Positions 45,588 to 54,221 of a stretch of 64,000 bases of DNA are shown piece after piece (the stretch's first letter is position 1; each line of letters begins with the position of its first letter). Under the pieces are notes generated by a model that was not told the origin of the DNA, did no database searches, and saw only the letters and a program-made list of their open reading frames with translations. The stretch lies in contig DWXH01000021.1 in NCBI GenBank assembly GCA_019119305.1, positions 1-64,000 of the forward strand, written 5' to 3'. The stretch comes from Candidatus Alistipes merdigallinarum (GTDB lineage: Bacteria; Bacteroidota; Bacteroidia; Bacteroidales; Rikenellaceae). Made by a program: the position numbers and the translations under genes.

Positions 45588-45621
45588 AATATTTACTGTT
45601 TATAGATTCGATATTATTACG

Positions 45622-45664
45622 AAAGGAAGAGAAAATTCCCGTTTTCACAGGAAATTTCTCTCCT
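45622..45664. repeat. Long imperfect inverted repeat between first and second paralogue genes
   Basis: AAAGGAAGAGAAAATTCCC pairs with a GGAAATTTCTCTCCTTT arm across a short loop. There is no T-run on the minus strand, so it is more likely an mRNA-processing or stability hairpin than a terminator. Confidence 0.5.
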
Positions 45665-45672
45665 TTGTGTTT

Positions 45673-47232
45673 TTATTGAGCAAAAGAATATGAACTCATA
45701 TACGTCTGCCATTTACTTTGTGATGTTCCAAATTGGTATGAAATCAAATAAATACCAGAAGCCGGAACATGACCCTCTTCATTTGTAACAAATCGAGGAT
45801 ATCTCGCACGCACACGTGTATTACTATATATCGTTCCAATATGCGACCAGCCCGTAACACCATCTGCCGATTGCCAAACGGCAAAATAACTATTTACTTC
45901 GTTATTATTTACACTATGAATGGCAATAAAACTATTAACCTCTTCCGCATATACAACAGAAGCTCCATCCATAGCAGTCGTTGCAAATGCGCTCCGATCC
46001 ATTACCAAACCTTTATCCGACATATTAGCAGGCCAATTTTCATCTGTTGCACTAGCAGTCATAAGATATGTATCCAACTGACCCACAGCTATTCCATAGG
46101 TATAATAGAGATAAATCGTTCCATCCTTAACTACTAAGCTGGGTTCTCCTGCTCCAAAATAGACATTTTCTTCTGGTAATTCCAAAACAACAACAGCTTC
46201 AGGATCACCGCCCCAACCAGTGCCATTCCATTTTTCCCAATTTACAGCATCTTTTGTTGTAGCACGAGCAATGAATACACTATTATCATAATTCTCTTCA
46301 TACGTTGTAGAACCCTGGTAGGCCATATAATAATAATTTCCAGCCTTTACAACAGAAGCACACTTCGCATAATACGCATCCCCTTCATCCGTAGTAGGAG
46401 CTACAGCAGGATCATCCGGTTGCTCTGACCATTCAGCCTTAATATCCGCTGAAGAAGCTGTGAAATATTTAATCTGACCCGAAAAACCGAATTCAAGAGG
46501 AGACGAATACTGAACTCTTGTATGAGGAACCCAACTCAGTTGTGATCCATTTTTATAAAAAGACATACCATCTGGGACTGCTGTTCCCTGCCAATAACCG
46601 AAGTCATTCTGCACATACTCCATATAAAGCATATAAGTTCCTGCCGGAAATTTGGCATTTCCCGTTGCATCTCCATATCCACTGTTATCTACGCTGAGAT
46701 CCAACCAGGCATTATCCTTATAAGGAACGAAATCCACCGTTCCTAATGCTGAACCTGAAAGAGTTGCATCTACACTTCCTTGCCATTCATAAATTGAGAA
46801 AATGGTGCCTGCATTATCCTTACTCCACCCTGGGCAATGACATCCCCAATAGTAAAAAGGATCTTCAAAAGTATACACTAAAGCACCGTAGTCACCTGCT
46901 TGATTAAATTGCGTTGCTGTACCGCTTTGGCCATTAAGTTCCGTGGGTGCCGGCAAAGAACTGGGATCAGCACCTCCCGGAGTCGTATACCATGCAGACA
47001 TGGTTCCATCAGCATTGGCAAACAGAGTTCCGGCATAACGGAAATTGCCACCATCCGGAGAATAAATATACGTTCCGTCCGCATTGATTACAGGAACTCC
47101 TGCAGCTATTACCTCGTCAGGGCGCGCATACTTATCCGAAATGGGTTCCGGATCGGGCATACTTGCACAGCTACTCAACACCAGCAGCAGTAACACCGCA
47201 AACGACTGTGTAATGTAAGTAAACTTTCTCAT
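45673..47232 (-). CDS. Secreted lipoprotein paralogue without BACON domains
   Basis: 519 residues; SPII signal ending in LSSCA. It consists only of the shared module, beginning near residue 45: YSPDGGNFRYAGTLFANADG, PAGTYMLYMEYV, a WEKWNGTGWGGDPEAVVVLE segment nearly identical to that of the 767-residue paralogue (WEKWNGNGWGGNPEPVVV), FGAGEPSLVVKDGTIYLYY, and WPANMSDKG. It keeps the glutamate block but not the DPG motif or the Asp-box. It starts 55 nt after the TIM-barrel-like gene. A glycan-binding or hydrolase function is inference. Confidence 0.7.
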   Translation of the reverse strand: MRKFTYITQSFAVLLLLVLSSCASMPDPEPISDKYARPDEVIAAGVPVINADGTYIYSPDGGNFRYAGTLFANADGTMSAWYTTPGGADPSSLPAPTELNGQSGTATQFNQAGDYGALVYTFEDPFYYWGCHCPGWSKDNAGTIFSIYEWQGSVDATLSGSALGTVDFVPYKDNAWLDLSVDNSGYGDATGNAKFPAGTYMLYMEYVQNDFGYWQGTAVPDGMSFYKNGSQLSWVPHTRVQYSSPLEFGFSGQIKYFTASSADIKAEWSEQPDDPAVAPTTDEGDAYYAKCASVVKAGNYYYMAYQGSTTYEENYDNSVFIARATTKDAVNWEKWNGTGWGGDPEAVVVLELPEENVYFGAGEPSLVVKDGTIYLYYTYGIAVGQLDTYLMTASATDENWPANMSDKGLVMDRSAFATTAMDGASVVYAEEVNSFIAIHSVNNNEVNSYFAVWQSADGVTGWSHIGTIYSNTRVRARYPRFVTNEEGHVPASGIYLISYQFGTSQSKWQTYMSSYSFAQ

Positions 47233-47287
47233 AATTAAAACTGGTTAATGAACATTTAAATTTAGTAATTTTTAGTATTTATTTTCG

Positions 47288-49021
47288 TTATCGGTAGACA
47301 AAATTTGTTGCAACCCATCCAGTAGGATCCGCTTGAAACGATTCCAGCATCTCTTCTGCTGTAGGATTTCCATACACGTTTTCAGCATAACCTTTCTTTT
47401 GATTCGCCATATCGATTTGCATGATTGCTTCGAACCGGCGGATCAAATCTTGCGGAATCTGATTCCCTGCCTCAACATGTTTCCGCATAAGATAGGTCAA
47501 ATTGGCCTCGCGACAATAGCACCGAATTGCGGTCACCATCTGCTCCAACACGGACAACTGTTCTTTATTTTCATTCAAATAAACGCTATATGGCTCTACC
47601 TTGACCTGCTCTAAAGCATTTTTATAATGTCTTATCGCTTTCAACAACCATTCGGAACTGGTCGCACAACGCAACTCGATATCTTCAAAGAACCAAGGAT
47701 CGAGCGATTCGCTTTCGGTCGTCATAAACAAGCTACGCCGGGTCGATTTCCAACTCGGCGATGGAGCCACAGCACCTTCGATATGTGCGACATCCCATTT
47801 ATGAAAAACTTCTATTCCTGACACATTGGCAGGCAGATTCCGGAACCGCCACGTTGCATCCCAAGGGAAAACAGATAACCCTATTGCACTAGCCTCCCAT
47901 GCGGCAAGGACCTCTTTCGACGCTGCACCGCCATAGGGCTCAGCCAATTTCTGTAATGTCTCCTCTATAGAAACATCAAGATTGCGCATTTTGGCTGCCG
48001 CCATCAACAAATTCGGATCATAACGATCAGGCACCATACCGAAATACTCTTTCACTCCGGCAATCCGGGGCACGCGTCCCACTGCATCCAACTCCTCTGC
48101 AACCAATCGGGGTGCCGCAATACAAGTCAAAGGCGCTACCTCTTCGGTGGCGGAAGCCATAAAAATTTCCCCAACGACAGGGATTTCCCGTTCAGCACAA
48201 AGACGCACCGTATTTTTAAACCACACATCCACCGGTCGGCTCAATTGCACCTCAGCAATATTGGAATGCAGGAACAATCCAAAATTTTCAGTCGGTAACG
48301 AGGGAATCATAGCGTAGATCTGCCCTGCAGAAATTTCCCACGGCTCCCACCAAACCATCCCGTCAGGACTTACCTCTCTCCACGTATCCGTCAACATTTT
48401 CAAAAACCCGGGGATACGCTCAGCCAACGGGATGTCCCGATCGGTCGGTCCGTTTCCAAATTCATTCCCCACCCATGCTTCTTGATCGAACGTATAAATC
48501 TCTATATCATCCAATTCTGGGACCTCAGCTTTCAATCGCTTCAGAAGGTCGACATATTTATCGACGATTTCCTGCTTTTGAATACTATTTTTTTCTGTTG
48601 CAATATCAATCAGTTCGGGAGTCAATATTTTATAAAGAGAATCCACTCGCGGTGCTCCAAAATGGAACAAAGTTCGGAAACCCCATTTTTTAGCGATCTG
48701 TGCCCGTTTTTTGATATTAGCCAAACGTTCGGCCACTTTTTCTGGATCACCAATCCCTTCAACATAAAAAATATCTTCCAGATTGAGAGGTTCGTCTGCG
48801 GGTCGAGCCCCCCAAGCGATATTCAACTGCAGCGTATTAAACCCTAAATTTTTAAGGGCCTGCATTTGGGAACTATCGTAGCGCATATCGGGATCGCTCG
48901 GATTGCCGACAATAGCAATTTTGTACTCGAAAGAATCCACTTGCTGCTCACAACAAGCACCTCCCAAGAACAACAAAACCAATAAAGCCGCCCAATGCAA
49001 CCGAAGTAAAGATTTACTCAT
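47288..49021 (-). CDS. TIM-barrel-like lipoprotein of unknown specificity
   Basis: 577 residues; SPII signal with lipobox GGAC followed by a second cysteine. After YKIAIVGNPSDP the sequence has a (beta/alpha)-type pattern: ALKNLGFNTLQLNIAWGARP, GFRTLFHFGAP, IEIYTFDQEAW, MVWWEPWEISAG, NFGLFLHSNIAE, VVGEIFMAS. These resemble catalytic strand ends of clan GH-A or hexosaminidase-like glycosidases, with acidic residues in FDQEAW and WWEPWE. The C-terminal 120 residues are helical. I do not recognise a named GH family. It opens the operon and has its own promoter about 185 nt upstream. Confidence 0.65.
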   Translation of the reverse strand: MSKSLLRLHWAALLVLLFLGGACCEQQVDSFEYKIAIVGNPSDPDMRYDSSQMQALKNLGFNTLQLNIAWGARPADEPLNLEDIFYVEGIGDPEKVAERLANIKKRAQIAKKWGFRTLFHFGAPRVDSLYKILTPELIDIATEKNSIQKQEIVDKYVDLLKRLKAEVPELDDIEIYTFDQEAWVGNEFGNGPTDRDIPLAERIPGFLKMLTDTWREVSPDGMVWWEPWEISAGQIYAMIPSLPTENFGLFLHSNIAEVQLSRPVDVWFKNTVRLCAEREIPVVGEIFMASATEEVAPLTCIAAPRLVAEELDAVGRVPRIAGVKEYFGMVPDRYDPNLLMAAAKMRNLDVSIEETLQKLAEPYGGAASKEVLAAWEASAIGLSVFPWDATWRFRNLPANVSGIEVFHKWDVAHIEGAVAPSPSWKSTRRSLFMTTESESLDPWFFEDIELRCATSSEWLLKAIRHYKNALEQVKVEPYSVYLNENKEQLSVLEQMVTAIRCYCREANLTYLMRKHVEAGNQIPQDLIRRFEAIMQIDMANQKKGYAENVYGNPTAEEMLESFQADPTGWVATNFVYR

Positions 49022-49206
49022 ACAAACGCTTCAATAGTTCAACTCCCCTATTAAAATTCAATTACAATCCACTGTATAACAACGCATAACGCGCACAAGT
49101 CATCTGTTTTTCACATTTTACAGACCGCGTCATGGCAGTTATTTTCACCATCCAAAATACACCTTTTTTATATATAAGCGTCCTAAAAACATGTGTAGAC
49201 GCGTAA

Positions 49207-49214
49207 CAAAGATA
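49207..49214 (-). promoter_or_regulatory. -7 box TATCTTTG for the four-gene operon
   Basis: Exact match; the only such box I find on the minus strand in the operon's intergenic gaps. Confidence 0.55.
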
Positions 49215-49389
49215 ATAATTCGACTATAAATAAAAAATTTTTTCTCGATTTATTTTACATTTTCAACTATTATTTTTTCGCAGATTTATTACACCTATAT
49301 CGGAAACGAAACATTTCTTTTTACCCAGTCGCAACAAAAAAACGACCTCGAATGTCAAAAAAGAGACCGTCCGACACCTTCTTCTTTTA

Positions 49390-49397
49390 TATTTTTG
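49390..49397 (+). promoter_or_regulatory. -7 box TATTTTTG for the GH106-like gene
   Basis: Consensus match, 23 nt before the start codon. Confidence 0.55.
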
Positions 49398-49420
49398 TAT
49401 ACAATTAAAAGTTACCGACC

Positions 49421-51625
49421 ATGAAAAACTTCAAAACGATTCTTTTAGGGATTCTATTAGGGTCAGCAACCTATGCTCAAAATCCGGCAGACTTTAAAAA
49501 TCCGCCGCAAAAATTCCGTCCCGAACCGCTTTGGTTTTGGAATAACACCACGATCACCCACGAGGGGATCGATGAACAGATGGCCGGTTTTCGGGACCAA
49601 TGCGGATACGGAGGCTTTGCGATTCTCCCATTCGGTCAGAATTTAGCTCCCAAATACCTTACCGAAGAGTACTTTGAACTGTACAAATACACTGCCGAAC
49701 GTGCTGCTGAAATGGGGTTAACTCTTTCTTTATACGATGAATACGGTTTCCCAACGGGAAGTGGGGGTGCAATTAACGCCGATGGTATCCCTCGCTTTTT
49801 TAACCGGTTTCCCAGTCTGACCATGAAACGGTTGGATAAGATCGAAGAAGAGGCGGACGGAGGTTCGACCTACATCGCTCCACTAAATAAAACAGGTGTC
49901 CTGATGGCTGTAGTCGCCATGAATACGGAAAGCAAAGAACGTATCGACCTGAAAGATCAAATTACGGAGGAGACGATCGTATGGAAAGTTCCGGAAGGAC
50001 GATGGAAAATTATGCAATTCGTCTGTGTCAAAGACGACGATCCGAATATGGATTATCTGAGTAAGGAAGCTGCCGAAGCCTATATTTCGATGACCCACGA
50101 AGCCTATTACGAACGGATGTCGGAACTTTTCGGAACGACAATTACGTCCACTTTTTTCGATGAACCGACCCTTTATCGGGCTCAAGCCAGATGCTGGACT
50201 CCGACATTCAATGAAGATTTTGAACAAATCTACGGATTCAGCCCGGCACTTTACTATCCCGCCCTTTGGTACGATATCGGGGCCGAAACACAAGCTGCAC
50301 GGAATGCATTGTTCAGTGTTCGGGCAGAACTGTATGCATCGGCGTACCCCAAGGTTGTCAGCGAATGGGGAGCCAAACACGGAATTTACGCTACTGGACA
50401 CCAGGACAACGAGGAGATAGAGAACCCCGTCGGGACTTCGGCTGATTTGATGAAATGTTTCAAGTACCAGACAGCTCCGGGGATTGACAAAATCGGAGGC
50501 CCCAGACCGGCCGAAAAATTCTATAAGGTAGTCAGCTCTGCCGCCTACAACTGGGACCACTCATTGGTTATGTCCGAAACATACGGTGCCATGGGCGATA
50601 TTCCCTGGGATACCTTATATAATATAGCCATGGACCAATATACGAAAGGTATCAATGTTCTGATCCCCCACGCCGTATGGTACAACGATGCGGATGTAAC
50701 TTTCAAACCCGAACTGTCGCACCGCAATACCCTATACAGCGGTAAGTTACATCAGTTCAATACATTTTTGGCCCGGTTGAATGTTTTATTACGTAACGAA
50801 GACCGCTATGTAACCGACATCGCCATGCTCTACCCGATCGAAACAATGCAGGGCGAGCACAATTTCGACGGTCCGTTGGACCCCTATCAGGGAGGCGTCA
50901 AAATCTCAGACATGGATTATATACAAGTCAGTGAACGATTGACTAACCTTTTAGGTCGCGATTTTATGTTTTTGCACCCTGAAGTCCTCGAGAACGCCTG
51001 TCAAGTCGACAAGGAGGGTATTCATTTAGGAAACAAATGCCAATACAATACTTTTCGGACAATCATCCTTCCTTCTGTCAAGACGATCGGGGCGGACAAT
51101 CTGGCCAAAATCGCAGCTTTCTACGAAAACGGCGGACGTGTTATTTTTACCACGCAACTTCCCAGCAAATCGACGGATCCCGGACAAGACGGACAGATTG
51201 CAGAATTGATAAAAACACTTTTCCCGAAAGGGGTGGGACAAAACGATTACACGATCGAGACAAACACCCAAGGCGGACAGGTATGGTACCTTTCGAACCC
51301 CACGAAAGAGATGCTGCAAAAAGCACTGACAGAAAACTCTGAGACAGTCTACGATATAGAATTTCCCGAAGGAGCAACTCCTTTGCGTTACATCCACAAA
51401 GAACACGACGGGCGGGACCTGTTTTACCTGGCCAACCTAAATAAAGAAGCTTTCCATTCGACTGTCATTTTGCGAGGGAAGAAGCAGTATGAATTATGGA
51501 ATCCTCATACCGGAGAAACCCATCCCGTCGAAGCAGAATATACACGCAAAGGGAAAGAGCGGGTCACCTTAGTTAATTTAAACGTTGCCCCTGCCCAATC
51601 CCTATTTTTAATAGAAACTCATTAA
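49421..51625 (+). CDS. Exported GH106-like glycoside hydrolase
   Basis: 734 residues with a Sec signal peptide cleaved near TYAQ. PLWFWNNTTITHEGIDEQM and LSLYDEYGFPTGSGG are hallmark blocks of the GH106 (alpha-L-rhamnosidase) type family, followed by TSTFFDEPTLY with a likely catalytic glutamate and YATGHQDNEE. The C-terminal part (about 535-734) has glutamine-amidotransferase-like and beta-sandwich regions. It is shorter than typical GH106 enzymes (800-1100 residues) and lacks an obvious C-terminal carbohydrate-binding domain. Divergent from the four-gene operon. Rhamnosidase activity is inferred, not certain. Confidence 0.78.
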   Translation: MKNFKTILLGILLGSATYAQNPADFKNPPQKFRPEPLWFWNNTTITHEGIDEQMAGFRDQCGYGGFAILPFGQNLAPKYLTEEYFELYKYTAERAAEMGLTLSLYDEYGFPTGSGGAINADGIPRFFNRFPSLTMKRLDKIEEEADGGSTYIAPLNKTGVLMAVVAMNTESKERIDLKDQITEETIVWKVPEGRWKIMQFVCVKDDDPNMDYLSKEAAEAYISMTHEAYYERMSELFGTTITSTFFDEPTLYRAQARCWTPTFNEDFEQIYGFSPALYYPALWYDIGAETQAARNALFSVRAELYASAYPKVVSEWGAKHGIYATGHQDNEEIENPVGTSADLMKCFKYQTAPGIDKIGGPRPAEKFYKVVSSAAYNWDHSLVMSETYGAMGDIPWDTLYNIAMDQYTKGINVLIPHAVWYNDADVTFKPELSHRNTLYSGKLHQFNTFLARLNVLLRNEDRYVTDIAMLYPIETMQGEHNFDGPLDPYQGGVKISDMDYIQVSERLTNLLGRDFMFLHPEVLENACQVDKEGIHLGNKCQYNTFRTIILPSVKTIGADNLAKIAAFYENGGRVIFTTQLPSKSTDPGQDGQIAELIKTLFPKGVGQNDYTIETNTQGGQVWYLSNPTKEMLQKALTENSETVYDIEFPEGATPLRYIHKEHDGRDLFYLANLNKEAFHSTVILRGKKQYELWNPHTGETHPVEAEYTRKGKERVTLVNLNVAPAQSLFLIETH

Positions 51626-51670
51626 CCGATTTCCCCAACCAACTAACCCAACAAGTCCCAATTAAGGGGG

Positions 51671-51698
51671 AAAAGGCCGTGCATTCGCACGGCCTTTT
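51671..51698 (+). terminator. Terminator after the GH106-like gene
   Basis: 12-bp perfect stem with a 4-nt loop and a T-run. Confidence 0.9.
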
Positions 51699-51732
51699 TT
51701 GTATCAAATGACTTTTAAGATCCTAACTATAA

Positions 51733-53154
51733 TTATTTTTTAGTTCCATATAAACGGAGGGCATTACCATACAACATGTCATAAGCTGCTTTCCGAAACA
51801 AATCATCCGCAAGCCCGGTATTTTCTTTTTGATACATAAGTTTTTCCGCTAACAATTTCCGAATATACATCGATGATCCTACGGCCATCTCGATCGTTGT
51901 CGCATCGTTGGAGAGCATAATTTTGTCATAAGGAACATAATTCAAATAAGTATCCAAAGCTTCATCCAAAAAAGCAGGACTCAATACAGGCAACCAACAA
52001 ATATCTATATAAAAATTAGGCTTGTTCTTGGCTAAAAACGCGACTTCGTTCAAATAGGGCCACCCATGAAGCATGACAATTTTCATATTCGGATAACGAT
52101 CTCCCAAAGCAGATAGGGGGATAGGATTAGACAACGGAAGATTGTTCGTACCGATATGAATTTGGTGTACCCATCCTTTTTCATTGGCCAAACGGCAAAA
52201 TTCATTGACTACCCAATCTTGAAATGCGGTTACTTGTTGCGGGTCCAGACTTCCCCGAAACTTCACTTCCCCATCATCACGAACTTTAAAATCGAGATCC
52301 CGACGGTAAGCCTGTAAAGATTTAATCCCGGTTGTATGATTCCTCTCCGCCAAATCAACATAGAAACGGATAAATCTTCGCCAGCTATCAGCATCTATCG
52401 GATCCACTCCTGCCGCTTTACTCAAACTGTCGCGCCGTGCATTCTCTATACTCCAAAAATCAAGAAACGGATCGATCCTCAATATCGTTTGAGTGAAAAC
52501 CTCCTCCTTTTTTTTGGTCTCCGAAGATTGACTCAACAGATAGAACTCAGGTTGCACGGGACGAATCAACTCACTGAAATGGGCTTTACGCATTGCCTCC
52601 GGATACCATTCAAAAAGATTACCGTATTTTTGACAAACCGACGAATCCGCTTCCCTCCATTCATTCACATCAAAATCGGTTAACCGGACATCATACAGAT
52701 CCTCTATCCCCTTCAATGAAGTCAAAAGAGTCCCGTTCAATAGCATAGGAGCGACTCCTTGTTGAAACCCTTTCAATGCTTCCGCCGGTTTTTCCATCCA
52801 CCATTGATTAAAAGATGAAAAACCATGCGATACCGCCAAAGCATTCATATCGAATCCATCTCCATAAAAAAGCCCTCCGGCGTAGGGATCTGCAACCAAA
52901 TCCCATATGGACACAGACGTATCCGGCTCTGCTCCAGCATAAACATCACTGTAAAATCCATCGTAAAACGGGAGATATCCCCCTCCGATCGAACTGATAC
53001 TTCCCCAATGTTCATGCGCACAATACATAGGTAATGTATCGATTCCGAATGCCAGTCGCGCCTTCTCTCTATTTCCAGAACATCCCAATAAAAAACAAAC
53101 ACCCGACAAGACGACCGCTGCAACAGCCACCCGGAACAAACTCTTTTGTCTCAT
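51733..53154 (-). CDS. Lipoprotein amidohydrolase
   Basis: 473 residues; SPII signal ending in LLGCS. A TIM-barrel amidohydrolase fold of the family related to uronate isomerases and decarboxylases: metal-binding HXH in YCAHEHWG, QIHIGTNN, a later histidine in VMLHGWPY and the barrel-end aspartate in MLSNDAT. No transmembrane segment beyond the signal. The substrate is unknown. Being exported and next to glycosidases, it may act on an acidic sugar or an acylated glycan product, which is inference. Confidence 0.8.
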   Translation of the reverse strand: MRQKSLFRVAVAAVVLSGVCFLLGCSGNREKARLAFGIDTLPMYCAHEHWGSISSIGGGYLPFYDGFYSDVYAGAEPDTSVSIWDLVADPYAGGLFYGDGFDMNALAVSHGFSSFNQWWMEKPAEALKGFQQGVAPMLLNGTLLTSLKGIEDLYDVRLTDFDVNEWREADSSVCQKYGNLFEWYPEAMRKAHFSELIRPVQPEFYLLSQSSETKKKEEVFTQTILRIDPFLDFWSIENARRDSLSKAAGVDPIDADSWRRFIRFYVDLAERNHTTGIKSLQAYRRDLDFKVRDDGEVKFRGSLDPQQVTAFQDWVVNEFCRLANEKGWVHQIHIGTNNLPLSNPIPLSALGDRYPNMKIVMLHGWPYLNEVAFLAKNKPNFYIDICWLPVLSPAFLDEALDTYLNYVPYDKIMLSNDATTIEMAVGSSMYIRKLLAEKLMYQKENTGLADDLFRKAAYDMLYGNALRLYGTKK

Positions 53155-53205
53155 AACAAAACTTTATTGGTAAATCTTAAAGATAATAAATCAGACTGAT
53201 TTAAA

Positions 53206-53213
53206 CAAATGTA
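53206..53213 (-). promoter_or_regulatory. -7 box TACATTTG for the amidohydrolase gene
   Basis: Consensus match, about 50 nt upstream of the start. Confidence 0.4.
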
Positions 53214-53285
53214 TCAATAAAAAGTTATGCGAAATCTCATTAATCTACAAGTATTTATTCACAAAGAATAACCCCACAATAAAAA

Positions 53286-53313
53286 AGCGCTTGACTTAAA
53301 CAAGCCAAGCGCT
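53286..53313 (-). terminator. Terminator of tRNA-Gln(CTG)
   Basis: 8-bp stem AGCGCTTG/CAAGCGCT with a run of six Ts on the minus strand, 20 nt after the tRNA 3' end. Confidence 0.8.
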
Positions 53314-53332
53314 AATCTCTCCCCACCTTTTG

Positions 53333-53403
53333 TTGACCCACCTGGACTCGAACCAAGAAAGGCAGAACCAGAATCTGCAGTGTTACCATTACACCATGGG
53401 TCA
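53333..53403 (-). tRNA. tRNA-Gln (anticodon CTG)
   Basis: 71 nt. Acceptor TGACCCA/TGGGTCA with discriminator A; anticodon stem GCAGA/TCTGC with loop TTCTGGT. CCA is not encoded. Nearly the same body as the tRNA-Gln(TTG) at 60403-60473 on the opposite strand. Marks the right edge of the accessory locus. Confidence 0.93.
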
Positions 53404-53417
53404 ATATTTTTACACCG

Positions 53418-53425
53418 CAAAGGTA
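53418..53425 (-). promoter_or_regulatory. -7 box TACCTTTG for tRNA-Gln(CTG)
   Basis: Exact match 15 nt upstream of the tRNA, ending 2 nt before the tsaB stop codon. Confidence 0.6.
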
Positions 53426-53426
53426 A

Positions 53427-54140
53427 TCAAAATATTTTTTTCGACGAAGGTTTTACGACGAAATTTTTCAAATAAAAAGGTTCAAAATAGGCCGTATCCT
53501 CAAACTTACCGGCTTTATAGGCTTCAAATGCTGGTTTTACCAAACCGCGTGCCGAAGGAACGACCTCAACGAAATGTACATTCGGTTCTGTAAACAGATC
53601 CCTGCTCTTTGCCGCCCCATTACCGAAAACGAGTAATCCCGCCGAATCATTCCGCTCTTCGATAAAACTTGTCTCTGTCAAAATATGTGCCGTCACCTCG
53701 GTCTGCGGTTCTACCCGATCATTGAACAACTGACAATAGACCTCCATACGCCGTGCATCGATCATCGGCAACAAACGCATTCCGAGGATGTCATCGATTC
53801 CCAAAATTCCGGCATCGAAATCCTCCAAAGCCACACGGCACAAAGCCTCCAAACTATTGACCGCAATCAATGGGATCGAGGCCCCATAACAAATTCCTTT
53901 AGCCAACGATACGGCAATACGCAAACCGGTATACGAACCGGGACCCTTCCCCACTGCAACCGCATCAAGATCCTTTGCACTCAGATCGTACTCTTCCAAA
54001 ATTTCAGACACATAAACTCCCAAGTTCCGAGCATGCTGTCTCTCTTCCATGCTTTCACGCAAAGAGAGCAATGTCCCGTTTTTGGCTAAAGCCACCGATC
54101 CGACATCCGTACCTGCCTCGATACACAAAATCAACGCCAT
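53427..54140 (-). CDS. tsaB: tRNA threonylcarbamoyladenosine biosynthesis protein TsaB
   Basis: 237 residues. The ASKHA-fold signatures LCIEAGTDVGSVAL and VGKGPGSYTGLRIAVSLAKG match TsaB, which pairs with TsaD to make t6A37 in ANN-decoding tRNAs. The C-terminal region is longer and less conserved, as usual. It follows radC by 81 nt. Confidence 0.94.
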   Translation of the reverse strand: MALILCIEAGTDVGSVALAKNGTLLSLRESMEERQHARNLGVYVSEILEEYDLSAKDLDAVAVGKGPGSYTGLRIAVSLAKGICYGASIPLIAVNSLEALCRVALEDFDAGILGIDDILGMRLLPMIDARRMEVYCQLFNDRVEPQTEVTAHILTETSFIEERNDSAGLLVFGNGAAKSRDLFTEPNVHFVEVVPSARGLVKPAFEAYKAGKFEDTAYFEPFYLKNFVVKPSSKKIF

Positions 54141-54221
54141 ATCGTAATCCTATTTGAATTGCAAAGTAAATGATTTTTCCTTAAAAAGCCTCTACACACG
54201 TAAAAACTCTTCCTCGACAAT

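Larger units (their letters stand above)
49022..49420. promoter_or_regulatory. Divergent control region of the accessory glycan locus
   Basis: 399 nt between the two divergent transcription units. It contains one promoter box for each direction and leaves an unusually long leader of about 185 nt before the TIM-barrel-like gene. No riboswitch class is recognised. Confidence 0.5.
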
